From: JANPJV01 sp031425695
GTDB lineage: Bacteria; Pseudomonadota; Gammaproteobacteria; Xanthomonadales; SZUA-5
Assembly (NCBI GenBank): GCA_031425695.1
Contig: JANPJV010000179.1
Location: 1-27,627, forward strand
DNA length: 27,627 bases
Direction of reading: 5' to 3'
Each line of letters starts with the position of its first letter. The stretch's first letter is position 1. The position numbers and the translations under genes are program-made. Below are positions 7,762-15,972 of this stretch, in pieces. The notes under the pieces were generated by a model. It ran no database searches and was not told the DNA's origin. It saw only the letters and a program-made list of their open reading frames with translations.

Positions 7762-10671
7762 ATGAACACTCTTCTGTTGAAGAAACGGCGCTTGGCGCGC
7801 GCGCTCAGTTTGTTGCTGGTGCTGCCGATCTCCGCAACCGCGTGGGCGCAGGACGCCGACGAAGACGAAGATGCAGAAGATAAACAGATGGAAGGCGTTG
7901 AAGTCGTCGGCTCGCGCATCAAGCGCTCGAGCGTCGAAGGCCCGGCGCCGGTGGTGGTGATCTCGCGCGAGGATTTCGAGCGCGAAGGTTTCCGCACCGT
8001 CGGCGACGCCCTGCAATCGCTGACGCAGAACACCACCGGTTCATTCACCGGAGAGCTCGCGGTCAACGGCTTCTCGCCGAACGCGCAAGTAGTGAATCTG
8101 CGCAATCTGGGTCCCGGCTATACGCTGACCCTGATCAATGGCCGTCGTCCGGCGCAGTACCCGCAGCCGTACAACCGCGACAACAATGTGGTCAACATCC
8201 GCGCGATCCCGGCCTCGATCATCGAAAGCATCGAGATCCTGACCGGTGGCGCGTCCGCGATCTACGGTTCCGACGCGGTCGCAGGCGTGGTCAACATCGT
8301 GCTGCGCAAAAATTTCGACGGCAACCTGGTCAAGGCCAGCGTCGGTACCACTCACGACGGTGGCGGCGACTACGGCGATATCGAGTTCTCGGGCGGTCAC
8401 TCAGGCGATCGCTGGAGCGCCGTTTACGCTCTGCAGGCCAACCGTACCGATCCGGTTTTCGCCAAAGATCGCGACTTCCTCTCCGACACACGCAATGGGC
8501 CGCTTGGAGTGGGCTTCACTAACCCAGCACTGTCGCTGATCCACATCCGCATTTCCAATGCGCAGCCAGGCTCAGGGCTGGGACAGAACGCCTATTACCC
8601 CGGACAGGCCGTCTGCGATCGTTTCGGCTACACCACGGTCACCACAGTGCCGCGCGGCAACTATTGCGGCGGCTTCACCCAGCCGGGTTCGCGCTCGATC
8701 GCCAATGAGTCGGAGTTTTACTCAGGGTATGGTCAGTTCACGTTCGACCTGACTGACGATCTGCAGATCTTTGGCAACGCCACTTATTACAACCAGGACG
8801 CGTCTTCGAGCTCAGGGACGGAGTTCTGGGGTACGGCCGGTGATCGTTTCCTGACCACCCGGACAGGCGGCGCAACGTCCAACTACTTCGATCCGCAGGT
8901 TGGTGCCCAGGTGCAGTTGCAACGCATCTTCAATCCCTTCGAGCTCGGGGGCGAGGAAGCGGCAGTCACCGTCTATGACGAACGGACCTACGATTTCACC
9001 TTCGGCATCGCAGGCTCAGCCTTCGAGCGCTTCGATTGGGAGGCATCGGTCGCTCACTCCGAGTATGAATATTCGGCGGACCGTCCGCGCCTTCTGGCGC
9101 AGGCCGTGCATGATTATTTCCTCGGACCGTTGCTCGGTTACGGCGGCGCGACCCCGGGCGCGACCGGCAATGTGCCGATCTATGCACTCAACCGTGACCG
9201 CTGGAACACGCCGCTGACGCCCGAGCAGTACCGCTCGATTTCAACGCGCGTGATCAACGAAAGCAAAACCACCTCGTCTAACCTGAACTTCACGGTGACC
9301 GGCGACTTGTGGGATATGCCAGCCGGTCCGGTCGGCTTCGCTGCGATCCTCGAAGCCGGCGAGCAGACTTTCGAGTTGCGCAGTGACCCACGCACCAACC
9401 AGCTGCGCCCGCTCGACGACCAGACCATCTACAACCTGACCAGCTCCGGCAATACCGACGGCGAGCGTGACCGGTATGCCGTCGCCGCTGAGATTCGCGT
9501 GCCGCTACTTGAAGAACTGACGCTGATGGCAGCTACTCGTTACGACAAGTACGACGATATCACCGAGGTAGACGATGCCAGCACCTTCAACTTGGGGGTG
9601 GAATATCGTCCACTCGACGTGCTGCTGCTGCGCGCTTCCTATGCGACCAGCTTCCGCGCGCCGGACATGCAGCTGGTGTTTGCCGAGGGTGCCGCCTCGT
9701 TCTCTAACGTAGTCGACGAATTCTCGTGCCGTTCCGGTACGGGTCTCGGTGCTCCCACCCCAGCAGTGCCGCGTACTCGCGCACAATGCAACGTGCAGGG
9801 CGACCGTACGGTCTACAGCGCGCAGACCTTAGTCGCCGGCAACCCGCTGCTCAAGGAAGAGGAAGGCGAGTCTTACACCGGCGGCTTCGTGTGGGATATC
9901 AGCGAGCGCATGTCGATGTCCGTCGACTACTACCGCATCAAGCTGGAGGACGCCGCGAGCGCGCTGACCTCCACCTACATCCTGGAGAATGAAGCCAATT
10001 GTCGTCTCGGCGTGCTGCCCAACGGTAGCCCGAACCCGAACGCAGTGGACTCGGCTTTCTGCCAGAACATCCTCAGCCTGGTCACTCGCTTGCCGCCGGC
10101 ACCTGGGACCGCCCTCGACAACCGCATTGACCGCCTCAACACGGCCTACATCAACACCGCCCTGATCGATGTCAGCGGTATCGATGCCACCTATAAGATC
10201 AATGTCGATACTGATGCAATGGGCGACTTCAGATTTGATCTTGGCTACTCGCTGGTGCTGACGGACAAGAACGCACAGTTCAGCACGAATGACCTGGACG
10301 ACGACCGCGATGACCCGGCCAACAACAACCAGCGCAGCCGTGTCCGTGGAACTATGACCTGGCGCTATGGCGACTGGACCACGACCGTATTCGGCACGCG
10401 CTTCGGCTCCAACGGTAATTCCGCGCGTGCGGACTTCACTAATGCGGCCGGTGGCTTCTCGCCGCGCCGTCTGCCGCCGTACATGCTGTACAACCTGACA
10501 GTCGCGAAGCGCTGGGGCGAGAACTTCAATACCTCGCTCTCGGTCATCAACGTGCTCAACAATCAGTATCGCTACGACAATGCGAACACAGCGTATCCGT
10601 TCTTCAACAGCCTCATCGGTGCGGATCCGCTCGGCCGCCGTTACACGCTGACGGCGTCTTACAAGTTCTAA
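7762..10671 (+). CDS. TonB-dependent outer-membrane receptor
   Basis: 969 residues from the ATG at 7762, which has an AAGGA seven bases upstream. The in-frame start 26 codons earlier would precede the signal peptide and was not used. The signal ends Ala-Trp-Ala before Gln-Asp. An acidic stretch follows, then GVEVVGSRI, a plausible TonB box. The plug domain (about 60-190) shows VVNLRNLGPGYTLTLINGRR and IESIEILTGGASAIYGSDAVAGVVNI, both hallmark plug motifs. The rest is beta-barrel sequence ending in a terminal Phe (TLTASYKF), the usual outer-membrane signature. It belongs to the large Oar-like/sugar- or peptide-type receptors frequent in Xanthomonadales. No transport partner or regulator lies beside it, so the substrate cannot be predicted. 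Confidence 0.95.
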   Translation: MNTLLLKKRRLARALSLLLVLPISATAWAQDADEDEDAEDKQMEGVEVVGSRIKRSSVEGPAPVVVISREDFEREGFRTVGDALQSLTQNTTGSFTGELAVNGFSPNAQVVNLRNLGPGYTLTLINGRRPAQYPQPYNRDNNVVNIRAIPASIIESIEILTGGASAIYGSDAVAGVVNIVLRKNFDGNLVKASVGTTHDGGGDYGDIEFSGGHSGDRWSAVYALQANRTDPVFAKDRDFLSDTRNGPLGVGFTNPALSLIHIRISNAQPGSGLGQNAYYPGQAVCDRFGYTTVTTVPRGNYCGGFTQPGSRSIANESEFYSGYGQFTFDLTDDLQIFGNATYYNQDASSSSGTEFWGTAGDRFLTTRTGGATSNYFDPQVGAQVQLQRIFNPFELGGEEAAVTVYDERTYDFTFGIAGSAFERFDWEASVAHSEYEYSADRPRLLAQAVHDYFLGPLLGYGGATPGATGNVPIYALNRDRWNTPLTPEQYRSISTRVINESKTTSSNLNFTVTGDLWDMPAGPVGFAAILEAGEQTFELRSDPRTNQLRPLDDQTIYNLTSSGNTDGERDRYAVAAEIRVPLLEELTLMAATRYDKYDDITEVDDASTFNLGVEYRPLDVLLLRASYATSFRAPDMQLVFAEGAASFSNVVDEFSCRSGTGLGAPTPAVPRTRAQCNVQGDRTVYSAQTLVAGNPLLKEEEGESYTGGFVWDISERMSMSVDYYRIKLEDAASALTSTYILENEANCRLGVLPNGSPNPNAVDSAFCQNILSLVTRLPPAPGTALDNRIDRLNTAYINTALIDVSGIDATYKINVDTDAMGDFRFDLGYSLVLTDKNAQFSTNDLDDDRDDPANNNQRSRVRGTMTWRYGDWTTTVFGTRFGSNGNSARADFTNAAGGFSPRRLPPYMLYNLTVAKRWGENFNTSLSVINVLNNQYRYDNANTAYPFFNSLIGADPLGRRYTLTASYKF

Positions 10672-10702
10672 CATTATGGGGCATTTCGCTAAGCGACAAT
10701 GG

Positions 10703-10731
10703 TTGACCGTCGCATCGTGCCAGGATATTTT
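10703..10731 (+). promoter_or_regulatory. Sigma-70-type promoter for the small secreted protein
   Basis: TTGACC (10703-10708), a 17-bp spacer, then TATTTT (10726-10731). The match is five of six bases at -35 and four of six at -10 with ideal spacing. Transcription would start near 10738, giving a leader of about 38 bases with a GGAG ahead of the ATG at 10776. This makes the small gene independent of the TonB receptor. Confidence 0.6.
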
Positions 10732-10775
10732 TAGGGGGTCGTGGCGACGGCATTTTCTTCTAATCGTGGAGTTTT

Positions 10776-11039
10776 ATGAACGTCTCTCGATTGAAGGTTT
10801 TTCTTGGCGCGGTGCTGCTTTCAGTTTCAATCGCCGCATTTGCAGACCCGCCGGGTGATGGTTGGACGCAAACTGGACAGTCGTTCAGTACCGCGACCGA
10901 TCCGGGTGATTCCTGCTTAACGATTACTACATGGACCTATTCTTGGGCGCGCACGGTCGGTGGGCAGGCCCAAACCGCAACGACGCAGGATCAGTTCACC
11001 ACATATAATGAAGAGGCTTGCGGCCCCATCCAGCCTTAG
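10776..11039 (+). CDS. Small secreted two-cysteine protein of unknown function
   Basis: 87 residues with a typical signal peptide: Arg and Lys near the N-terminus, a hydrophobic core, and cleavage after Ala-Phe-Ala at about residue 23. The mature form is about 64 residues, rich in Thr, Gln, Trp and Tyr and moderately acidic. It has exactly two cysteines (47 and 82), well placed for one disulfide. The ATG at 10776 has a GGAG five to eight bases upstream. A good promoter precedes it and a strong intrinsic terminator follows 25 bases after the stop, so it is a self-contained unit and probably well expressed. I recognise no family. Possible roles include a small periplasmic or extracellular ligand or binding protein. 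Association with the TonB receptor is positional only. Confidence 0.72.
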   Translation: MNVSRLKVFLGAVLLSVSIAAFADPPGDGWTQTGQSFSTATDPGDSCLTITTWTYSWARTVGGQAQTATTQDQFTTYNEEACGPIQP

Positions 11040-11064
11040 TAATGAGTCTTTGAATTGACCAGTG

Positions 11065-11091
11065 AGCCCGGCTAAAGCCGGGCTTTTTTTT
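11065..11091 (+). terminator. Rho-independent terminator after the small secreted protein
   Basis: An eight-base GC-rich stem, AGCCCGGC (11065-11072) with GCCGGGCT (11077-11084), around a TAAA loop, followed by an unbroken T-run to 11091. It is the clearest intrinsic terminator in the window and closes the unit that begins with the promoter at 10703. Confidence 0.92.
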
Positions 11092-11334
11092 GCGTGTGTC
11101 ACCAGAACTCAGGACGTGCGACTTTGAGTGCGAGGCGCTGAGCTTTAAGCTGATGCGCAGTGTGGTCGAAGAACGTTCTTGCCAAGGGCCGGAACTTGAG
11201 GACGAGTCGTAAAGGAGCTTTTAGAGCGCCGTGGAGCGCCGCACTCCAAATCGATGCGACGCACGCCCCAGCGTTCCCTTCTTTCGACAACTGAATCGGT
11301 AAAGTTGCCGTCGAACCTTTTTCGGACGCCCCGT
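11092..11334. other. Intergenic stretch without a supported gene
   Basis: About 240 bases between the terminator and the alpha/beta-hydrolase. Both strands carry short open frames with no ribosome-binding site, signal or recognisable motif. A local imperfect repeat (AGCGCCGTGGAGCGCCGCACTCC) lies around 11225-11247. I see no convincing promoter for the downstream gene. It could be a decayed repeat element. Confidence 0.4.
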
Positions 11335-12195
11335 ATGACCTTCATCTCTAGAACTTTCACCATGGCCCTGCTCGCCTGCACCCTGACCGGCTGCTCCGGC
11401 CTGCTGTTCGGCGGCCTGAACTCGCTGTCGGGCGATTCCAGCCTGCGCAGCACGCCGGACATCGAATTCGATCCCGCGCACGCGCTTTCACTTGACGTTT
11501 TCGCCCCGGTGGGAGCCACTGCTGCGCCGGTGGTCGTGTTCTTCTACGGCGGCTACTGGCGCAACGGCGAGCGCGCGCAGTATCGCTGGGTCGGCGAGGC
11601 GCTGGCGCGCGGAGGCGTGGTCGCGATAGTGCCGGACTACCGCAAGTTTCCGAGCACCGGGCTCGATGGCTTCATGGCCGATGCGGCGAGTGCCGTGGCC
11701 TGGGCCCGCGCGCACGCTGGCGAGCACGGCGGTGACCCTGAGCGCATCGTGCTGATGGGGCACTCCGCCGGTGCCCACCTGGCGGCGCTGCTGGCAACCA
11801 ATGCCAGCTGGCTCGGCGCACACCAGATCAAGCCGAAGGACCTGTGCGGCGTCGTCGGACTGGCCGGCCCGTACGATTTCCTGCCACTGACCGGCCCCAA
11901 GCTGATCGAGATCTTCGGCACCGAGCGCGACGAGCAGCTGCGTTCGCAGCCGACCCATTTCGTCGACGGCGACGAGCCGCCCATGCTCCTGCTGCACGGC
12001 GCCGCCGATACCACGGTCGGCCAGCACAACACCGAGAATCTCGCGCGCAAGCTCGAGAGCGCCGGGGTCCGGACCCAGGTGCGCATTTATCCCGACGTCA
12101 AACACGCCGGCATGCTCCTCGCCCTTTCCGGCCGCTTCGAAAAGGACGCGCCGGTGCTGGCCGACAGCCTCGAATTCATCCGGGCGTGTGAGTGA
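11335..12195 (+). CDS. Alpha/beta-hydrolase lipoprotein (carboxylesterase-like)
   Basis: 286 residues. The ATG at 11335 gives a lipoprotein signal with Arg near the start and lipobox Leu-Thr-Gly-Cys20. The later ATG at 11362 would leave too short a signal, and the earlier frame start at 11254 adds residues before it. The catalytic triad is readable: nucleophile Ser144 in GHSAGA, Asp225 in HGAADTTV and His257 in VKHAGM. The oxyanion-hole strand is FFYGGYW (about 69-75), an HGG-W variant seen in BD-FAE/kynurenine-formamidase-like esterases. Lipidation puts it at the inner face of the outer membrane or the periplasmic face of the inner membrane. The substrate is unknown. It is preceded by a terminator and followed by a palindromic element, so it is probably monocistronic. 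Confidence 0.88.
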   Translation: MTFISRTFTMALLACTLTGCSGLLFGGLNSLSGDSSLRSTPDIEFDPAHALSLDVFAPVGATAAPVVVFFYGGYWRNGERAQYRWVGEALARGGVVAIVPDYRKFPSTGLDGFMADAASAVAWARAHAGEHGGDPERIVLMGHSAGAHLAALLATNASWLGAHQIKPKDLCGVVGLAGPYDFLPLTGPKLIEIFGTERDEQLRSQPTHFVDGDEPPMLLLHGAADTTVGQHNTENLARKLESAGVRTQVRIYPDVKHAGMLLALSGRFEKDAPVLADSLEFIRACE

Positions 12196-12221
12196 GGTTT
12201 GGGTGGCTGTGGCGTGGTCAC

Positions 12222-12347
12222 GTAGCCCGAGGTGCCGCGCCGCGAAACCATTGGTGATGACGAACGGTGGCCGCGCGGCTCCCCGGGGAGGCGCACGAGA
12301 AACTCCGGCCGTGTCGACCATGCGCGGCGCGCGCCACCACGGGCTAC
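12222..12347. repeat. Imperfect long inverted repeat with GTAGCCCG ends
   Basis: The left arm begins GTAGCCCGAGGTG and continues CCGCGCCGCG. The right arm, read on the minus strand from 12347, begins GTAGCCCGTGGTGG and continues CGCGCGCCGCG. The interior has a further GC-rich palindrome around CTCCCCGGGGAG (12280-12291). The ends resemble the GTAGCCCG heads of the 7488-7560 element, so this is probably a related, degenerate inverted pair between the hydrolase and mltB. Confidence 0.6.
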
Positions 12348-12489
12348 AAGCACCTGCCCGCATAGCCGGCAGTTTGTTAACCCTAACCCCGCTGGCAGGC
12401 ATGCTTTCACGCATTGCGCCGATGCGGTCGAACAGCCTGGGTGCGCCCGCGTTGTAGCATCGGCCTCTTTTCTTGGAAGTGGGGTTGGC

Positions 12490-13506
12490 ATGTCGATGCC
12501 GCGATGCTTGGTATTTGCGCTTGCGCTGGTCGCCTCGGGCGCAGCGGTGGGCGAGAAGCATCCGGGCATGGACGCCTTCGTCGAGCGCGTGGCGGCAGGC
12601 GATGCGGCGCGCAAGCTCGAGGTTGCGGCCTTGCTCGAAGCAGCCGAATTCCAGCCCGCGATCATTGCGGCGATGACCCGTCCCGCCGAAGGTACGAAGG
12701 CCTGGTTCGAATACCGGCCGATCTTCATGACCGAGGCGCGGATCCAGGGCGGCGCGGAGTTCTATGCGCTCCATCGGGAAGCGCTCGAGCAGGCTGCCGA
12801 AACCTACGGCGTTCCGGCCGAATACGTGGTCTCGATCATCGGCGTGGAAACCTTTTACGGGCGGATCACCGGGAAGTGGAAGGTGCTCGACGCACTGGCC
12901 ACCCTGGCGTTTCACTATCCGCCCCGAGCGCCCTTCTTCCAGGGTGAGCTGGAAGGCTTCATCCGGATGCCGGAGGCGCGCAAGATCGAGCTCGACCAGC
13001 GTGCCGCACTCGGCTCCTATGCGGGCGCGATGGGGCTCGGCCAGTTCATGCCGACCAGCTTCATCAAGTGGGCCGTCGATGCCGACGCCGATGGTCGCAT
13101 CGAACTGTGGGCGCCACATGCCGACCTGTTCCACAGCGTAGCCAATTACCTCAAGGAGCATGGCTGGGTCGAGGGCGGCCCGGTCGTCGAACCGATGGTG
13201 CCCGGCCCGAATGCGAGACGCGTGAAGGACACCGGCCTGGACCCTATTTTTCCGCTGAGCCAGCTGGTCGCCTGGGGGTATCAGCCCGCCGTGCAAGGCT
13301 CGCTGGCGCCGACCGAGGCGAGCAACCTGCTGACCCTGGAATCCGCGGCCGGCGAGTTCACCCACTACGCGATCTTCGGCAACTTCCGCGTGATCACGCG
13401 CTACAACCGCTCGCCGATGTACGCGATGGCGGTGCATCAGCTGGCCCAGGCCATCGCGGTCCGTGTGCAGGTTCCGGCGGCCGGCACCGAGAATGCGGCG
13501 CAGTGA
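12490..13506 (+). CDS. mltB: Membrane-bound lytic murein transglycosylase B family protein
   Basis: 338 residues from the ATG at 12490, with a purine-rich GGAAGTGGGG upstream; the Met at codon 3 is an alternative start. The short N-terminus has one Arg and a hydrophobic run and looks like a signal peptide. It has no lipobox cysteine like E. coli MltB, so it may be soluble in the periplasm. The GH103 catalytic motif is clear: IIGVETFYGRITGKW with Glu120 as the catalytic acid. It is followed by YAGAMGLGQFMPTSF (about 177-191), which lines the glycan groove. The enzyme cleaves MurNAc-GlcNAc bonds to leave 1,6-anhydro ends. It is the first gene of a cell-wall operon, and its stop overlaps the rlpA start. 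Confidence 0.93.
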   Translation: MSMPRCLVFALALVASGAAVGEKHPGMDAFVERVAAGDAARKLEVAALLEAAEFQPAIIAAMTRPAEGTKAWFEYRPIFMTEARIQGGAEFYALHREALEQAAETYGVPAEYVVSIIGVETFYGRITGKWKVLDALATLAFHYPPRAPFFQGELEGFIRMPEARKIELDQRAALGSYAGAMGLGQFMPTSFIKWAVDADADGRIELWAPHADLFHSVANYLKEHGWVEGGPVVEPMVPGPNARRVKDTGLDPIFPLSQLVAWGYQPAVQGSLAPTEASNLLTLESAAGEFTHYAIFGNFRVITRYNRSPMYAMAVHQLAQAIAVRVQVPAAGTENAAQ

Positions 13507-14387
13507 GCCGGTTGTCGTCGAAATGCCCACGGCGCGTTTGGCCGCTGCTGCTGATGCTGGCCGTGCTGGTGATGGCGGCCTGCAGCAGTCCGCCTAAAAG
13601 AGGGCCGGGTCCAGTGCGCGCGCCCATGCCGGTTCCGCCCTCCTATGAACCCATGGATGGGCCGCCGACCGCGCCCTTCGATGTCTCGAAAATCCCGGAA
13701 CCGGTGCCGCGCGCCGAGCCGAATGCGCGCTACGGCAACCATTCCCCTTACGATGTGATGGGCAAGCGCTACCAGGTGCTGCCGCGGCGCTCCGGCTACT
13801 CGGAACGCGGCATCGCCTCCTGGTACGGAACCAAGTTCCACGGCCGCCTCACCAGCACGCGCGAGCCGTACGACATGTATCAGTTCACGGCTGCGCACAA
13901 GACCTTGCCCCTGCCGAGCTATGCGCGGGTGACGCGCCTCGATACCGGCAAGAGCGTGGTCGTGCGGATCAATGATCGGGGTCCCTTCGTTGGCACTCGC
14001 CTGATCGATCTGTCCTATGCGGCTGCGGTCAAGCTCGGCGTGCACCTGACGGGCACCGCGCCAGTCGAGGTCAGCGTGCTCGAGCCGGGCGTCGCGGCAC
14101 TCCCATACCCGCCTGCACGCATGCCGGAGACTGCACCCGCGGTCAGGGCGCTCGGCTCGCTATACCTGCAGGTGGGTGCATTCAGTACACGTGAAAACGC
14201 TTTTCGGTATCGTCGCCGGCTGCTCGCCGCTGACTTCGTGCCAGTCCGGGTATTCAGCGCCCGGGTTCCGAATGGGCGCGTCTACCGCGTGCGCATCGGA
14301 CCGCTGGCATCCATGAGCGAGGTCGATTCGGTACGCGCGCGCATTCGTGCGGCCGGTTTCGGCGAACCTCGCATCCTTTCGAAATAG
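13503..14387 (+). CDS. rlpA: RlpA septal-ring lytic transglycosylase, lipoprotein with SPOR domain
   Basis: 294 residues from a GTG at 13503 that overlaps the mltB stop (GTGA), suggesting translational coupling. This start is preferred because it supplies the basic n-region before the hydrophobic core and lipobox Met-Ala-Ala-Cys27; internal ATGs fall inside the signal. A proline-rich linker (about 28-70) leads to the double-psi beta-barrel (about 100-193), with GIASWYGTKFHGRLT, Glu121, His132 and Asp158 in INDRGPF as likely catalytic residues by comparison with Pseudomonas RlpA. The C-terminus (about 217-294) is a SPOR domain opening LYLQVGAFSTRENA, which binds denuded glycan at the septum. 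RlpA cleaves stem-less glycan strands during daughter-cell separation. Confidence 0.94.
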   Translation: MSRLSSKCPRRVWPLLLMLAVLVMAACSSPPKRGPGPVRAPMPVPPSYEPMDGPPTAPFDVSKIPEPVPRAEPNARYGNHSPYDVMGKRYQVLPRRSGYSERGIASWYGTKFHGRLTSTREPYDMYQFTAAHKTLPLPSYARVTRLDTGKSVVVRINDRGPFVGTRLIDLSYAAAVKLGVHLTGTAPVEVSVLEPGVAALPYPPARMPETAPAVRALGSLYLQVGAFSTRENAFRYRRRLLAADFVPVRVFSARVPNGRVYRVRIGPLASMSEVDSVRARIRAAGFGEPRILSK

Positions 14388-14396
14388 GTGCGCTCT

Positions 14397-14412
14397 GGGC
14401 CGCTGCCGGCCC
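14397..14412. other. GC-rich hairpin between rlpA and dacA
   Basis: GGGCCG-CTGC-CGGCCC forms a six-pair stem with a four-base loop in the 59-base rlpA-dacA gap. There is no T-run, so termination is unlikely. It could trim or stabilise the operon mRNA, or be incidental. Confidence 0.4.
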
Positions 14413-14446
14413 GTTGCACCCTTGGCCCTTTAGACCCCACTCCAAA

Positions 14447-15658
14447 ATGAAATCGACCCCGTTTACGCTGTCCCTGCTGCTTCTGCTGGCCACCGCTGCG
14501 TTCGCGCAGGCGCCGCCCCCGGTGCCGCCACCACCGCCGCCGCCGCCGGTGCCGCAGATGGTGATCCCGGATCCGCCCAAGCTCCCCGTCAAGTCCGCCG
14601 TACTGATCGAGTTCCTGACTGGCCAGGTAATCGTTGGGCAGGACGCCGATGCGCGCGTCGAGCCGGCGAGCATCACCAAGGTAATGGCGGCCTATGTGCT
14701 GTTCCACGAGCTGAAAGCTGCGCGCCTGAAGCTCGAAGACGAGGTGCTGATCAGCGAAAATGCGTGGAAGAAGGGCCTGGGTGGCTCGCGCATGTTCATC
14801 AAGGTCAACTCCAAGGTCAGTGCCAAGGACCTGCTGCTCGGCATGATCGTGCAGTCGGGAAATGACGCGACCATCGCCTTGGCCGAACATGTTGCGGGTA
14901 CTGAGGAAGGCTTCGTGCAGCAGATGAATGCGCACGCGCAGCGCATCGGCATGAAGAACTCGCACTTCACCAATTCGCCCGGCCTGCCGGACCCCGAGCA
15001 CTATTCCAGCGCGCACGACATCGCGATCCTGTCGCGCACGATGATTGCCGAATTCCCCGAGTACTACACTTGGTATTCGACCCCCGAGTTCACCTTCAAC
15101 GGCATCCGCCAGTACAACCGCAACGCACTGCTGCGGCGCGACGACACCGTCGACGGCATCAAGACCGGGCACACGGCTTCAGCCGGCTTCTGCCTGGCGA
15201 GTTCCGCCAAGCGCGGCGACATGCGCCTGATCGCGGTCGTGATGGGCAGCAAGAGCGAAGAAACGCGTGCGCAGGAGAGCCAGGCGCTGCTCAACTACGG
15301 TTTTCGCTTCTACGAAAGCCACAAGCTGTATGCGGCTGGCCAGTCGCTGGCACAGCCGAAGCTGTGGAAGGGCGAAGTCGAATCGGTCGCGCTCGGGGTT
15401 GCAGAAGACATGCTGGTGGTGATCCCGCGCGGCAAGTATGAGCAGATGCAGGCCCGCATGGATGTGCCCTCGCTCCTGATCGCGCCGGTCGAGAAAGGCC
15501 AGAAGGTCGGCATGGTGCGGGTCAGTCTCGACGGCAAGGCGTTTGCCGAACGCCCGCTCGTGGCGCTCGCCGCCGGGCCTGAAGGCGGCTTCTGGCGGCG
15601 CTCGGTCGACGGCTTCTGGCTGTGGTTCGAGGACGCAGAGGAGACCCCGGCTCCATGA
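14447..15658 (+). CDS. dacA: D-alanyl-D-alanine carboxypeptidase (PBP5/6 family)
   Basis: 403 residues. The ATG at 14447 starts directly at a signal peptide ending Ala-Phe-Ala before Gln; the upstream in-frame ATG would add 11 residues before it. The serine peptidase S11 triad is complete: Ser75-x-x-Lys78 (ASITK), Ser137-Gly-Asn139 and Lys239-Thr-Gly241. It removes the terminal D-Ala from pentapeptide stems and so limits cross-linking. A beta-rich C-terminal PBP5 domain (about 300-380) precedes an aromatic amphipathic tail (GGFWRRSVDGFWLWF) that should lie on the inner membrane. Unusual: right after signal cleavage there is a proline-rich tract with eight consecutive prolines (about 22-36), longer than I would expect in this family. 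Its stop overlaps the next start (ATGA). Confidence 0.95.
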   Translation: MKSTPFTLSLLLLLATAAFAQAPPPVPPPPPPPPVPQMVIPDPPKLPVKSAVLIEFLTGQVIVGQDADARVEPASITKVMAAYVLFHELKAARLKLEDEVLISENAWKKGLGGSRMFIKVNSKVSAKDLLLGMIVQSGNDATIALAEHVAGTEEGFVQQMNAHAQRIGMKNSHFTNSPGLPDPEHYSSAHDIAILSRTMIAEFPEYYTWYSTPEFTFNGIRQYNRNALLRRDDTVDGIKTGHTASAGFCLASSAKRGDMRLIAVVMGSKSEETRAQESQALLNYGFRFYESHKLYAAGQSLAQPKLWKGEVESVALGVAEDMLVVIPRGKYEQMQARMDVPSLLIAPVEKGQKVGMVRVSLDGKAFAERPLVALAAGPEGGFWRRSVDGFWLWFEDAEETPAP

Positions 15659-15936
15659 TCGTCGACAACGGCGGCGAGGAGCCGCATGGGCTGCAGTTCC
15701 CCGACGCGCACGAGCTCATCGCCATCGGCCCGTCTGGCGTCGAGTTTCAACGTTCGCTCGAACAACTGCTGATCGATGCCGGCGGCGTGCGCACCGCGAC
15801 GCCGCTCCGCAGCAAGAACAGCCGGACCGGCAAGTACCAGGCGGTACACATCGAGCTCCTGGTCGAGAGCCGCGAGGAGCTGGAGCGCCTGTACGCGTTG
15901 CTGCGCGCCCATCCTGAAGTCGTGTATCGGCTGTAA
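15655..15936 (+). CDS. ybeD: YbeD-like DUF493 (UPF0250) family protein
   Basis: 93 residues. The ATG at 15655 overlaps the dacA stop as ATGA, indicating coupled translation. It is a small cytosolic alpha/beta protein with the DUF493 pattern: LQFPDAHELIAIGPSG near the N-terminus, a SKNSRTGKYQAVHIELLVES strand pair, and a final PEVVYRL. The family has a ferredoxin-like, ACT-like fold and no settled function. Gene order supports the call, since ybeD follows dacA in E. coli, where lipB and lipA come next. Here neither lip gene follows; instead there is a tandem hairpin array and then dsbD. Confidence 0.88.
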   Translation: MIVDNGGEEPHGLQFPDAHELIAIGPSGVEFQRSLEQLLIDAGGVRTATPLRSKNSRTGKYQAVHIELLVESREELERLYALLRAHPEVVYRL

Positions 15937-15972
15937 TCTGTTCGCTTGTGCGAGCTGCCATCGGCGCGGGGC

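Noticed and set aside
11488..13530. 680-codon open frame on the minus strand
   Set aside because: It runs antisense through the alpha/beta-hydrolase and mltB, both with clear catalytic motifs; its translation has arginine/histidine-rich composition and no recognisable domain, as expected in GC-rich DNA.
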